From assembly GCF_947500655.1 (NCBI RefSeq), contig NZ_CANMSK010000019.1:19929-83928 (forward strand): a stretch of DNA of 64,000 nucleotides, in the 5' to 3' direction. Under the pieces are notes generated by a model. The model saw only the letters and a list, made by a program, of their open reading frames with translations. It did not search any database and had not been told where the DNA came from. Shown here piece by piece: positions 1-8,748 of this stretch; the first letter of the stretch is position 1, and every line of letters begins with the position of its first letter. Made by a program: the position numbers and the translations under genes. The DNA is from an uncultured Psychrosphaera sp. (lineage in GTDB: Bacteria > Pseudomonadota > Gammaproteobacteria > Enterobacterales > Alteromonadaceae).

Positions 1-1772
1 TAAGCTGCAATTTGTTTATCATGTGACAAAGTAATTGGACGTTCTTCTTTAAACCTGACCGTCGACTTATTCTCTTCCATTGTGGTGTTAGATTTTGTTA
101 TTTTTACAATATCGTCTAATACTTTTAAGTCTAGTGCTTCTGAGTTTTCTTTATAACTTAAGTCCGTATAAAGCATACCGCTTGATTCACTTCGTTGTTT
201 AATATCTTCAATAGACTCCTTACTAATCGCCTTATAATCAGATAACTTTCCTGACTGATCTAAAGTAGCGCTAAGGGTCTGTTGCCATTGATAGTCTCTG
301 GAATGTACTTTGGCATCTAAACTGTTTGGAATTTGTGTTGTTATTGTGCTGTCTACGTTTAATTGTTTTGATTGATTAACTTTTGTAGTTTGGCTTAATG
401 ACTCAACATTTGTAGTTTGTGACATATCCAGTTTAGTATCATAAGATTTTTGTCCTGATTTAGAGGAAACGGATAAGCTAAACTCAAAGTCCATTAACCT
501 GCTTATTTTCATTAAGTTCACTGATGGTAGCGACATTTCTAAACCTAACAGCTCATCATTAACAAGCTCTACAGCGGCTTGAGTTTCCTTTTGTTTCTCG
601 CTTTCAGGACTTTTTAAATCTTCTGTATTGGTGAATAGCGCAGAATAACTATCTAATAAATATTGATTTAATCCACTATTACCAGCAAAAGAGCCGTTAG
701 TGTCGTCTAATACATTCTTTAATTGCTCAATGTTTTTAGCTAGTTGGCCATTGTCTTGTTGCTGATTTAATCCCGTAGTTAAGGAAAAATCATAACTCAG
801 ACTTTTACTATTGTGGCTCAAACTCGTAGTTAACGTTTGTGTTTTATTCGCATTATCTATTTGATAGTTGTAAGAGGCCTGATTATTATTTTCCTGCATC
901 GTAATCTCGAACCCAGTTAATATACTGTTATCAAAACTATCGCTTAGATCTAACCTATCTAAAGAAAAGCCTCCATTCTTTGATTGCATTGTATTGAAGT
1001 TATCTTCAATAAATTCAGATACCTTTCCATATAAGGCCTCAAGCGCTTTTTGCTCTTCCTCGGAAATATCACCATCTACCGTTATGGAGAAATTATCTTG
1101 AGGAAGAATGTCTTCTATATCAAAAGGGTTAAACTCCGGCTGTTTATATTTTATAAATACCGTATCCCCTTCTTGGGTCTTTAATTCAAAAGTGAAATAG
1201 TTAGTCTCATCTTTGTAAGCTAGAGCTAACTTCTCTAATTTACTGACTTCACCTTCAATATAATATTCACTCTGAGTTAAGTAATCTTTCGCTTCTGTAT
1301 CTAACTGTCCCAAATTAGACAAGATATCGGTTACTTGAGTATGGGCGTCTTTTGAGTGTGAAATGAGAGAACTTGATAATTCAGCAATTCGTTCTTGGTA
1401 CTGGAATTTAGTAAGAAAGTTAAAGTTACCTTCCGAGATGCTAAATCCCCCTTTAGAATACTCCAAATACTGTTCTTGTATTGTTTCTACTGAAAGCCTT
1501 GAATTAGAGTAAATGTTGGAGACGGGGCCGTTTGAAACTGAATTATTAGAGAAGTTGATTGACTCACCAGAACTTAATAAGGCTTTAGACAATAATTGTT
1601 CAACTTTAGGTTGGGAAAGTTGCAATGTATCTACTGCGACCTTAGATTCTTGACTGACTTTTGAGCTTGTCTCAGCGCTAGCACTTACACTAGCATCATT
1701 TACTGAGCTTGATTGATTGGAGTTGTTACTGACTACCTTAGCCGTAACTGATTGTTCAATTGAGTTAACCAC
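1..1772 (-). CDS. Large hypothetical protein, C-terminus beyond the left edge
   Basis: An uninterrupted minus-strand reading frame runs from a GTG at 1772 to the window edge (about 590 codons, no stop reached). The start is chosen because AAGGA lies six bases upstream. No signal peptide is seen. The first ~50 residues are rich in Ser, Asn, Gln and Val (MVNSIEQSVTAKVVSNNSN...). The middle contains charged, helix-prone stretches and a segment reading ITVDGDISEEEQKALEALYG at about residue 245. The rest is polar, Ser/Thr/Gln-rich and repetitive in flavour, and the visible end reads KEERPITLSHDKQIAA. I do not recognise the family. The low-complexity N-terminus and lack of transmembrane segments fit a soluble or non-classically exported protein, but that is inference. 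Codon use matches the neighbours. Confidence 0.7.
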   Translation of the reverse strand, partial: MVNSIEQSVTAKVVSNNSNQSSSVNDASVSASAETSSKVSQESKVAVDTLQLSQPKVEQLLSKALLSSGESINFSNNSVSNGPVSNIYSNSRLSVETIQEQYLEYSKGGFSISEGNFNFLTKFQYQERIAELSSSLISHSKDAHTQVTDILSNLGQLDTEAKDYLTQSEYYIEGEVSKLEKLALAYKDETNYFTFELKTQEGDTVFIKYKQPEFNPFDIEDILPQDNFSITVDGDISEEEQKALEALYGKVSEFIEDNFNTMQSKNGGFSLDRLDLSDSFDNSILTGFEITMQENNNQASYNYQIDNANKTQTLTTSLSHNSKSLSYDFSLTTGLNQQQDNGQLAKNIEQLKNVLDDTNGSFAGNSGLNQYLLDSYSALFTNTEDLKSPESEKQKETQAAVELVNDELLGLEMSLPSVNLMKISRLMDFEFSLSVSSKSGQKSYDTKLDMSQTTNVESLSQTTKVNQSKQLNVDSTITTQIPNSLDAKVHSRDYQWQQTLSATLDQSGKLSDYKAISKESIEDIKQRSESSGMLYTDLSYKENSEALDLKVLDDIVKITKSNTTMEENKSTVRFKEERPITLSHDKQIAA

Positions 1773-1954
1773 TTGCAGTCCTTTGAAAGTCAGTTGTAAC
1801 TTTCTATCGGCAGCAAAGTAAATAGCTTTAGTTTGGGCTATTTACTTTTAGTTTCAATTTTTAAGCAGTGCGTAAAGTAATATGAAAGGATAACTAGCTA
1901 AGCTTAAACTTAGCTGCCTATGCATATTAAGATCTTATTGTTATAGCAAAGTTA

Positions 1955-2680
1955 TTAATTCTGGATTTTATAAACCACATTTATACTTTTAGACACTTCA
2001 ATATATTGAGGTATAAAGGCATTGGAATTCTCAGCTTCAGAACGCATCGCTTTTGCAAGATAACCTGAACGGTCCGTGCTTAAACCAAACGTGGCAAAAA
2101 AAGAGGCATAAGAGCCTGAGTCATTAAAGGCAAATACAGATCCTAAACGTACACCTAGGCCTGACGCCATATGTTTGGCTTTTTGTTTTGCTTTTGCCGC
2201 CGCTTCTTTTATTAATTCAACTTCTACCAAGTCTCTTTTTGAAAAGTCGAACTGACTTGTTATATTTTCAACATAGTTAGTAGCTAATAAGGCATTAGTT
2301 AATTCTGAGTATTTTTTTAAGTTATGTAACGTCACTTCAAATCGTTGGATAAAGTCATAACCTAAAATGCCTAATTCGTTATAGCTTTTATCTCTGGCTC
2401 TTTTTACTCGTTTATTCAGTTCGAATGAAATGATGTCTTTCTCTTGTACATCATTTGCTTTGAGTAGCTTTACAACTTCTTTTGCTGTCTTGTCTAAGGT
2501 GAGTTTTGCATTAGCGGCTTCTTTGTCAAAGGTGATAATGTAAAAACTTAATTTTGCATTGTCAGGTTCAACTTTACGAACACTCTCCCCAGTCACAGTA
2601 ACAAATGGAAAGTCTGGAATTGATGATGCAAAAGTGGAAACTGAAAAAACACTGAGTACTAGTAGCCAAATATATTTCAT
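1955..2680 (-). CDS. SIMPL domain (DUF541) periplasmic protein
   Basis: This 241-residue protein has an N-terminal signal peptide (MKYIWLLVLSVFSVSTFASS) and then a SIMPL/DUF541 domain. The opening VTVTGES...VEPDNAKLSFYI is typical of the family: a conserved V.G......PD.A.. strand followed by alternating helices and strands. Members are exported proteins, some linked to oxidative-stress tolerance, with no defined enzymatic activity. The length is usual for the family. AAGGAACG precedes the ATG at a good distance, so the start looks firm. It stands alone, about 180 bp downstream of the start of the large left-edge gene, with no obvious operon partner. The role in this organism is unknown. Confidence 0.85.
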   Translation of the reverse strand: MKYIWLLVLSVFSVSTFASSIPDFPFVTVTGESVRKVEPDNAKLSFYIITFDKEAANAKLTLDKTAKEVVKLLKANDVQEKDIISFELNKRVKRARDKSYNELGILGYDFIQRFEVTLHNLKKYSELTNALLATNYVENITSQFDFSKRDLVEVELIKEAAAKAKQKAKHMASGLGVRLGSVFAFNDSGSYASFFATFGLSTDRSGYLAKAMRSEAENSNAFIPQYIEVSKSINVVYKIQN

Positions 2681-2758
2681 TAAAACGTTCCTTAAATTAT
2701 GAAGTTAAAACAGTTACTTTAAAAACAGAATATTCCGTCCTAAAATACGTTGACGGTT

Positions 2759-3115
2759 TTAATATAAGGCCAGTAGCTTCTGCTTCTGGTCTTTTTTATG
2801 CATTTGGTTTGGTGTTTTCATTCCCAAACTTAAATGCGGTCTCATTTCATCACTCAACTCATAACCCATAATCTTTCGACTATAACATCTGTGATTAATG
2901 AGAGGTAATGTACGCCTTGCTCTGTTTTAACATAAGTTATCTCACTGACAAATACCTTTTAGGTGTTAAAGGTTTTAATTCTTTTAATAGATTTGGATGC
3001 TTTCTTACTGTTTGTTGTTTTTATATAACTTTTTTTGGTTCTACTAATAACCCTTGTTTGCTCAGGTAAGTAATAAACCATATCTGCCGATCTTTATATC
3101 TAACTTTATAAACTC
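2759..3115 (-). pseudogene. IS3-family transposase (orfB) relic, internally deleted
   Basis: Reading the minus strand in shifting frames recovers pieces of an IS3-group integrase in the correct order: DRQIWFITYLSKQGLLVEPKK, then a KHPNLLKELKP piece, then EITYVKTEQGVHYLSL, then KIMGYELSDEM, which runs directly into RPHLSLGMKTPNQ and ends LLALY-stop at 2759. In intact members about 100 residues, including the second catalytic Asp and the Glu, lie between the GYELS block and the RPHLSLGMKTP C-terminus. The join therefore marks an internal deletion. Several frameshifts and stops also interrupt it. No terminal inverted repeats were identified, so this is a dead fragment and the upstream boundary is approximate. 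Confidence 0.7.
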
Positions 3116-3226
3116 AGGTATAAATGTTTCACTTTTATAAATAGAAAAAGAAATGACCATGAGATTGATATTTAATAGCACGTCCTACTAACTCCTAGAA
3201 TTAGCGCCTAAAGCCTCCAATTAGAC

Positions 3227-4330
3227 TTAATTAAAATTCCAACTGTCGCCTTGCTCAGGAATGATAAAGTTAACTTGCATATCATTACCTGAAGTTAATT
3301 CTTTTAGAATGGTTTTCTCTATCGAATCACCTATGGGTTTAGCCGATACCAGAGAATATTTAATATGGCTGATAATAACCGGCAAGCCCGCAAGTGACCC
3401 TTTTCCACCAGCTAACGCTTCCAGTTTATGTAATTCTTGTAAAAGATATTTTGGTGTTAAATGCCCAAACAACAAATGATCCGGTCTGTTATTTATATAT
3501 GAAGTTTCAATCACAATAGCTTTTAACCCGCCCGACTTTACTAGCTCAGCACTTGCTTGCCATACGGTTAATAACTTGTTTGATTTGGTAATGCTATCAG
3601 CTGCTGTGTCACCAAAACATAACACTGCGTCTGTATTTTTAGTCTCCGTAGAGGTTGTATTCTCAATTAAAAAAGCAGTCGAGTCTTGTGTATGACTTAA
3701 TGGAAATGCAGTAACCGACATGCTTGTTCCTGTCAGTGATTGTTTTACGTTTGGTGCTTTTGTCACGGCAGTTGCTTTAAGAAAAGGAGCTAACTCAACA
3801 TAATTATATTTATTAAGGGTTGGTGGCGTACCACTATCTGCAAAGTTGACCCAAGATTGCCAATTAAAATGAGTGTCTTGCATTGCTTTTATGGTGGACG
3901 CTAAACCGTAAATTGGTTTAGCGCTATCATCTGGTGATGCGATGATCATCCCCAAAACATGATCCAAATGCGCATGACTAATAAGATAGCCTTTAATATG
4001 CTGTTTTAAAATGTAACCTATTTTTGTATCTGTTGAATCTTTTGGCACGTTAATATGTTTAAACGCACCTCTTTCATTAGCGACTCTTAATCCATTTACA
4101 ATGGAACCAGCATCACAAGCAATGGCGTTATTATCTCCGATAGGAGCAATCAAAAAAGAAGTTAAATTACCGTCTTGAATACCGCCTTTAGCGCCCAACA
4201 CCGTAATATTAAAACCTGATTTTGATTCAGAGTTTGATTCATAGCTTGGCAACTGACTAGCATTTAATTGAAAGCTTAAAGCGCTAAATAAAGAAAGTGT
4301 TACAAAGGCTATGATGAGTGTTTTGTTCAT
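3227..4330 (-). CDS. cpdP: Class II 3',5'-cyclic-nucleotide phosphodiesterase, exported
   Basis: This 367-residue protein hydrolyses cAMP/cGMP by family assignment. A signal peptide covers about residues 1-24. The metallo-beta-lactamase-like fold carries the class II signature HAHLDHVLGMIIASP at about residues 119-133, matching the pattern H-x-H-L-D-H with trailing hydrophobics and S/A-P. A later CFGDTAAD (metal-bridging Asp) and PDHLLFGHLTP supply further metal ligands. The exported location resembles the periplasmic CpdP of Vibrio fischeri rather than the cytoplasmic class III CpdA. AGAGAG precedes the ATG by seven bases. It is monocistronic as far as can be seen: the ABC operon starts on the other side of a short gap and an IS relic lies downstream. 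The symbol follows the V. fischeri precedent. Confidence 0.85.
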   Translation of the reverse strand: MNKTLIIAFVTLSLFSALSFQLNASQLPSYESNSESKSGFNITVLGAKGGIQDGNLTSFLIAPIGDNNAIACDAGSIVNGLRVANERGAFKHINVPKDSTDTKIGYILKQHIKGYLISHAHLDHVLGMIIASPDDSAKPIYGLASTIKAMQDTHFNWQSWVNFADSGTPPTLNKYNYVELAPFLKATAVTKAPNVKQSLTGTSMSVTAFPLSHTQDSTAFLIENTTSTETKNTDAVLCFGDTAADSITKSNKLLTVWQASAELVKSGGLKAIVIETSYINNRPDHLLFGHLTPKYLLQELHKLEALAGGKGSLAGLPVIISHIKYSLVSAKPIGDSIEKTILKELTSGNDMQVNFIIPEQGDSWNFN

Positions 4331-4409
4331 TGTTTTAGCTCTCTAAGTAAAAAGATAATGGATGACAAACTTATGCTCATCGGTTCAAATAATAAGCCGC
4401 TATATCTAG

Positions 4410-5219
4410 CTAAACATCCGCTATTTTACCATCTATGATCCGCACAATATCGTCGCAATTAGCGGCAACGCTGTTGTCATGGGTCGATATTAAAAATGTT
4501 GTATTATCCGTTTGGTTAATATCACGCAGTAAGTTCATTACTTGTTTTGCCGAGTCTTGATCTAAATTGCCTGTTGGTTCATCGGCAAACACGAGTTTGG
4601 GATTATTTATTAGTGAACGTGCAATAGCGACACGTTGTTTTTGCCCACCAGATAACTGACTAGCCAAGAAATTGCTTCGGTCGCTCAACCCGACTTTATC
4701 GAGCAATAACAAAGCCCGCTTTTTAATGTCAGCGGTTAACCGCCCTCTAGTCGCTGCAGCAGGAAACGCGACATTCTCTAACGCGGTAAAATCGGGTAAT
4801 AAATTATGATATTGGAAAACAAAACCAAGATGTCGATTACGGTAATTAGACAACTCTGCATCTGACAAGTTAGTTAATGAATGATCTAACAACATTAACT
4901 CACCCGATGTTGGCCGCATTAACAAACCAAGAATATTAAGTAAGGTTGACTTTCCTGAGCCAGAAGCGCCCTGCAATGCAATCATTTTTCCTTGTGGAAT
5001 AGTTAAATTAATCCCTTTAAGAACAAAGGTTTCTTGTTCGCCATTTCGGAAAGTTTTTATAATGTTGTTTGCTAACAGCAATGTGCTATTTGTTTTACTC
5101 TTTGCTACCTTGCTCACAGTATTGTTGCTCACAGTATTGTTGCTCACAGTATTGTTGCTCACAGTATTGTTGCTCACTGTATCACTGCTTATGTTATTGC
5201 TGCTCGTGTTATAGATCAT
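4410..5219 (-). CDS. ABC transporter ATPase (LolD/MacB type) with repeat-expanded N-terminus
   Basis: The 269-residue ATPase has Walker A GASGSGKST (about 84-92), signature LSGGQ (about 189), Walker B LVFADEP and the family-typical TGNLD. This places it with the LolD/MacB/FtsE-like group that powers FtsX-type permeases. The start overlaps the permease stop (ATGA), implying translational coupling and supporting ATG 5219. The oddity is a ~40-residue N-terminal extension made of SNNTV-type pentapeptides, encoded by 15-bp tandem repeats, before the normal start of the ATPase fold near residue 46. Family members normally begin a few residues before that point. The substrate is unknown: it acts with the adaptor and permease encoded immediately upstream, probably as a tripartite exporter. 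Confidence 0.9.
   Translation of the reverse strand: MIYNTSSNNISSDTVSNNTVSNNTVSNNTVSNNTVSKVAKSKTNSTLLLANNIIKTFRNGEQETFVLKGINLTIPQGKMIALQGASGSGKSTLLNILGLLMRPTSGELMLLDHSLTNLSDAELSNYRNRHLGFVFQYHNLLPDFTALENVAFPAAATRGRLTADIKKRALLLLDKVGLSDRSNFLASQLSGGQKQRVAIARSLINNPKLVFADEPTGNLDQDSAKQVMNLLRDINQTDNTTFLISTHDNSVAANCDDIVRIIDGKIADV
5111..5200 (-). repeat. 15-bp tandem repeat in the ABC ATPase gene
   Basis: Four perfect copies of TGCTCACAGTATTGT (plus strand) lie at 5111-5170, followed by two degenerate copies up to about 5200 and a trace to the start codon. On the coding strand each unit gives five residues (SNNTV), so copy changes keep the frame and would only alter the length of the N-terminal tail. 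Confidence 0.95.
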
Positions 5220-6418
5220 TGTTGAATGGCCTCAACTGGATCAACCGCAGACGCCGCTCTTGCAGGTAATACTGCGGCTAAAGCAGCACCTACAATAGTT
5301 AAGATTATCACTAACATATAACCGCCTTCACTTGGTGCTATCGGCAGCATTGAACTTCCGTCTGCTTTGGTGATAGAGGCTAATTTAACACATAATTGAT
5401 AACCTGCCGCTGCACCTAAAAAAGCACCTAAAGCCCCAATAAAAATACCTTGGAAAATAAATACAGTGGCGACAAATTGTCGTGATATTCCAGTTGCGCG
5501 CATTATGCCAATTTCAGCACGGCGACGATATGTGGATAATAAAAGAGCACTAGATATTGAGATAATAATGGCCAGTAATGTAAAACCTTGAATAAAGTTA
5601 CCTGTGCGTCCTTGAGCGTCAGTGGCGTTTTGCAGACTCTTATTTTTTTCTTGCCAAGGTGTGGATTTTAACTGTGTTGAGTTTTGTAACACTTTTGCAA
5701 TGGCTGGAGCATCCGCTGGGTCGTCTAGTTTTAAGCCCAATGAGGTTATGCCATCAGGCAAGTCAAATAACGGCCTTGCAACATTAATTGATAAAAAACC
5801 AACTCGTTGATCTAAACTAGACAAACCTACTCTAAAAATACCAGTAATAGACAACAAACGTTCAGCGCCCCGTTCCGACTTTAATAATACAGGTGTGCCA
5901 ACAAACAAACCTAATTCATCGGCTAAGTCAGCACCAATAATTAAGCCTCCCGTTGTTAACTCAGCCGTGCCCTTTATGATGTAACTACTAATATTAGTAA
6001 TAGCGTCAACCTTGCTAGGCTCTACGCCTTGAATTGCTATTGGTTGAGTTGCTTCGCCGCGAACTAAAAAGGCATTACCATCAACTATTGGACTGATCAC
6101 ACTTACTCCCGGTGTTGATCCCGCAATTTCTATAACTTGTTGCCAGTTACGTATTTGTTTGCGTTGTAAGGTAGAGACAGGCTGCGCGACAAAACGATTA
6201 TCGTTCGTTAATACTCGGGCGATTTTATTTGCAGGTTCTAATTCTATGTGAGCAATTTTACTGGTGGTTTCTTGTGTTAAAAAAATACTCAAACCATTAA
6301 TTAACGCGGTAATAAAAACAAATACCACAACACTAAGTGACACGCCAAGTACCAGCAATAATGTTTGCAAACTGTTTGCGGTGATATAACGCCACGCAAC
6401 TAACAGTGAAAACGGCAT
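5216..6418 (-). CDS. ABC transporter permease, FtsX/MacB-like
   Basis: This 400-residue protein has the FtsX/MacB topology: one N-terminal membrane segment (about 17-40), a large periplasmic MacB_PCD-like domain with RVGLSSLDQRVGFLSI near residue 197, and three C-terminal membrane segments containing the typical RRRAEIGIMRATGIS coupling motif after the second segment. The start codon overlaps the adaptor stop by one base (TAATG), and its own stop overlaps the ATPase start. It is thus the middle gene of an adaptor-permease-ATPase operon. Such permeases move lipoproteins, peptides or lipid-like molecules by mechanotransmission. No outer-membrane TolC-like gene is adjacent, so the partner channel would be encoded elsewhere. 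Confidence 0.9.
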   Translation of the reverse strand: MPFSLLVAWRYITANSLQTLLLVLGVSLSVVVFVFITALINGLSIFLTQETTSKIAHIELEPANKIARVLTNDNRFVAQPVSTLQRKQIRNWQQVIEIAGSTPGVSVISPIVDGNAFLVRGEATQPIAIQGVEPSKVDAITNISSYIIKGTAELTTGGLIIGADLADELGLFVGTPVLLKSERGAERLLSITGIFRVGLSSLDQRVGFLSINVARPLFDLPDGITSLGLKLDDPADAPAIAKVLQNSTQLKSTPWQEKNKSLQNATDAQGRTGNFIQGFTLLAIIISISSALLLSTYRRRAEIGIMRATGISRQFVATVFIFQGIFIGALGAFLGAAAGYQLCVKLASITKADGSSMLPIAPSEGGYMLVIILTIVGAALAAVLPARAASAVDPVEAIQQ

Positions 6419-7521
6419 TAGTGAGCCTCTTTAATAACTTTCATTTCAGCTGTATTTGCTTTCACTCGCTGCCCTTCAGCTAAAGCTTTAGCAGCCACTG
6501 TTGCATCAAGGGCAACTAAGGTTTTTGGTGTCAGTCCTGTTTTTAATACGACCGAGCTTCCAGGCCAGTCAATAAAAGTAACCGGGTTAGATTTAATACT
6601 TTGTTCAACAACACTATAAACAAGCCAAGTATCACCTTCTTTTCTAAGTGCACTTCTTGGCACACTTAACGCGTTATCAAAGGATTGCACTGAAATATTT
6701 ACATCAATTGAACGTCCCGGCACAAAGTCAGGATTGGTTTTATCTAACATTATGCGTGTGAGTCTTGAGCCATTTAAAGGATTTACTCTTGGCGATATTT
6801 CAGAGATAAAGCCTTTAACAGCGCTTTGTTTACCAGTTGGAGCCAGTAAAGCTTTCATTTGTAATGAGAGTTCAGAGGCATAAACCTCATCAATTTCAGC
6901 TTCAATTTCAACAGGCCCTACAGAGCCGATTTCGAAAAGAGTATCACTGAGACTAACCACTTGCCCTTGATCTATCGGGCGTGACAGAACAATACCGTCA
7001 AGAGGACTTTTAATTAGGTAGTCGTTAACGCGAATAACGGCCTGATTTCTGGCTTCTTTTGCACCAATTAATTTTGATTTAGCTGTAGCAAGATTTGCGC
7101 GAGATTGATCCAGTAATAAATTAGCAACTAAGCCTTGTTTTGATAATTCAGAAATACGGTCAAAGTCTTGTTGAGCAAATTCAAGTTGCGCCTCAAGTGT
7201 GTGTAAATTGGCTTCAGCCTCGGCGAGTGCCGCTTGTTGAGATGCAGAACGCAGTTCAGCTATTGTGTCTCCGTATTTTACTTTGTCACCTTCATCCGCT
7301 AACAAGGTAATAATTTTACCGGGAAATTCGACTCTAACATTCACTACATTTTTGGTACGAACGCGTCCGACTACCGCCAAAACTAATTCAGCCTCGCCCG
7401 TACTTACCTGTAAAACATCAATATTTAATGGCGCGCTACTTTGTTTGTATACATAGTTAGCAATAAATACTAAAACTAATAAAAAACACATGATCAAAAA
7501 TGGTTTTTGATATTTACCCAT
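6418..7521 (-). CDS. HlyD/MacA-family periplasmic adaptor of ABC exporter
   Basis: At 367 residues this is the usual length for an efflux periplasmic adaptor. It has an N-terminal membrane anchor (about 8-25), a split lipoyl/barrel-sandwich domain (RVEFPGKIITLLADEGDKVKYGDTIAEL, and later the returning half DYLIKSPLDGIVLSRPIDQGQVV), a coiled-coil hairpin between them (about 105-160), then beta-barrel and membrane-proximal domains. It is the first gene of the three-gene operon with the FtsX-like permease and the ATPase. By analogy with MacA it would link the inner-membrane complex to an outer-membrane channel. The start follows AGGAAG at ten bases. The substrate cannot be predicted from sequence. 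Confidence 0.9.
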   Translation of the reverse strand: MGKYQKPFLIMCFLLVLVFIANYVYKQSSAPLNIDVLQVSTGEAELVLAVVGRVRTKNVVNVRVEFPGKIITLLADEGDKVKYGDTIAELRSASQQAALAEAEANLHTLEAQLEFAQQDFDRISELSKQGLVANLLLDQSRANLATAKSKLIGAKEARNQAVIRVNDYLIKSPLDGIVLSRPIDQGQVVSLSDTLFEIGSVGPVEIEAEIDEVYASELSLQMKALLAPTGKQSAVKGFISEISPRVNPLNGSRLTRIMLDKTNPDFVPGRSIDVNISVQSFDNALSVPRSALRKEGDTWLVYSVVEQSIKSNPVTFIDWPGSSVVLKTGLTPKTLVALDATVAAKALAEGQRVKANTAEMKVIKEAH

Positions 7522-7629
7522 GGCTAAAGTAACTTCCTGCTTATCTTAATTTGTTGTAGTTATAGTAATATAAATTAAAACAAACTTACTATCTAAATAA
7601 TAGGTTCAATGTGAGTCCTAAGATCTAGA

Positions 7630-7662
7630 TCAAAAAAAGACGCAAAATAGCGCCTTTTTTAT
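7630..7662 (-). terminator. Rho-independent terminator of the CurA-like gene
   Basis: On the minus strand a GGCGC/GCGTC stem (one G-T pair) with loop TATTTT is flanked by A and T runs. It lies just downstream of the oxidoreductase stop at 7688 and before the adaptor gene. Confidence 0.75.
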
Positions 7663-7687
7663 ATTTCATTTTCATATAACGTTTACG

Positions 7688-8734
7688 TTATAAACTATCG
7701 GAACCAACTTGTACCACTAACTTACCAAAGTTTTCACCTTTTAATAAACCGATGAAAGCCTCAGCTGAGTTTTCAATGCCTTGAACTAAATGTTCTTTGT
7801 ACTTGATTTGACCTTGTTGTAGCCAGTTCGACATAACGTCGCTGAACTCGTTGTAACGATGACCGTAATCATCAAATACAATAAAGCCCTGCATTTTAAT
7901 ACGCTTAACCAATAAACGGCCCATTAATGCGCCCATCCTGTCAGGCCCATCAGGTAACGATGTTGCGTTATATTGTGAAATCAAACCACACAATGGCACT
8001 CTTGCTTTGGTATTTAATAATGGAAGTACGGCATCAAATACAGCACCACCTACGTTTTCAAAATAAACGTCAATACCATTTGGACAAGCTTGTTTTAATG
8101 TCTCAGCCAAGTCTGCTGATTTATGATCAACACACGCATCAAAACCAAGTTCATTGACTGCGTAGTCACATTTTTCAGCGCCACCAGCAATGCCCACTAC
8201 GTGACATCCATTTAACTTAGCAATTTGTCCAACTAAGCTACCTACCGCACCAGTTGCTGCTGCAACTACTACTGTTTCACCTGCTTTTGGTTGGCCAATA
8301 TCCATCAATCCCATATAAGCCGTTAAGCCTGGCATACCTAAAATACCTAACGCATAGGATTTTTGTGCAAGCTGCTCTGGTAGTTTTAATAAATCAACTC
8401 CGTCAGATACACTGTAATCTTGCCAACCACCAAATGCGACAACCCAATCACCTTGCTTGAAGTTGTCATTTAATGTTTGCTCTACACGGCAAACCGAACC
8501 ACCAACCATAACGCCATTAATCGCTACCGGATCAGCATAAGATTCAGCATCGCTCATACGTCCACGCATATAAGGGTCTAACGATAAATATACCGTTCTT
8601 AATAAAACCTGCCCTTGAGTGATTGTCGGGATAGCGGTTTCTACTAATTTAAAATCAGTTGGTTTTGGCTCGCCATTTGGACGAGATGCTAATGTAATTT
8701 GTCTATTACTGTTTTTTGATTGAGACATATTCAT
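7688..8734 (-). CDS. NADPH-dependent zinc-free MDR reductase (CurA/YncB family)
   Basis: This 348-residue medium-chain reductase of the zinc-free CurA/YncB/leukotriene-B4-dehydrogenase type reduces activated double bonds of enals, enones or quinones with NADPH. Visible features are the family N-terminus (SRPNGEP, SLDPYMRGRMSD), the nucleotide-binding AAATGAVGSLVGQ at about residue 158, and the C-terminal KYKEHLVQGIENSAEAF. No structural-zinc cysteine cluster is present. It ends in its own terminator and is the last gene of an apparent co-directional series with the YqhD-like dehydrogenase (14 bp upstream) and the DJ-1-like gene. Together they suggest defence against reactive aldehydes. Start 8734 or the ATG six bases later are both possible. 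Confidence 0.9.
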   Translation of the reverse strand: MNMSQSKNSNRQITLASRPNGEPKPTDFKLVETAIPTITQGQVLLRTVYLSLDPYMRGRMSDAESYADPVAINGVMVGGSVCRVEQTLNDNFKQGDWVVAFGGWQDYSVSDGVDLLKLPEQLAQKSYALGILGMPGLTAYMGLMDIGQPKAGETVVVAAATGAVGSLVGQIAKLNGCHVVGIAGGAEKCDYAVNELGFDACVDHKSADLAETLKQACPNGIDVYFENVGGAVFDAVLPLLNTKARVPLCGLISQYNATSLPDGPDRMGALMGRLLVKRIKMQGFIVFDDYGHRYNEFSDVMSNWLQQGQIKYKEHLVQGIENSAEAFIGLLKGENFGKLVVQVGSDSL

Positions 8735-8748
8735 AAGACCTTAAGCAA

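Noticed and set aside
5069..5269. Cysteine/tyrosine-rich 66-codon plus-strand frame
   Set aside because: Antisense shadow of the 15-bp repeat in the ABC ATPase gene.
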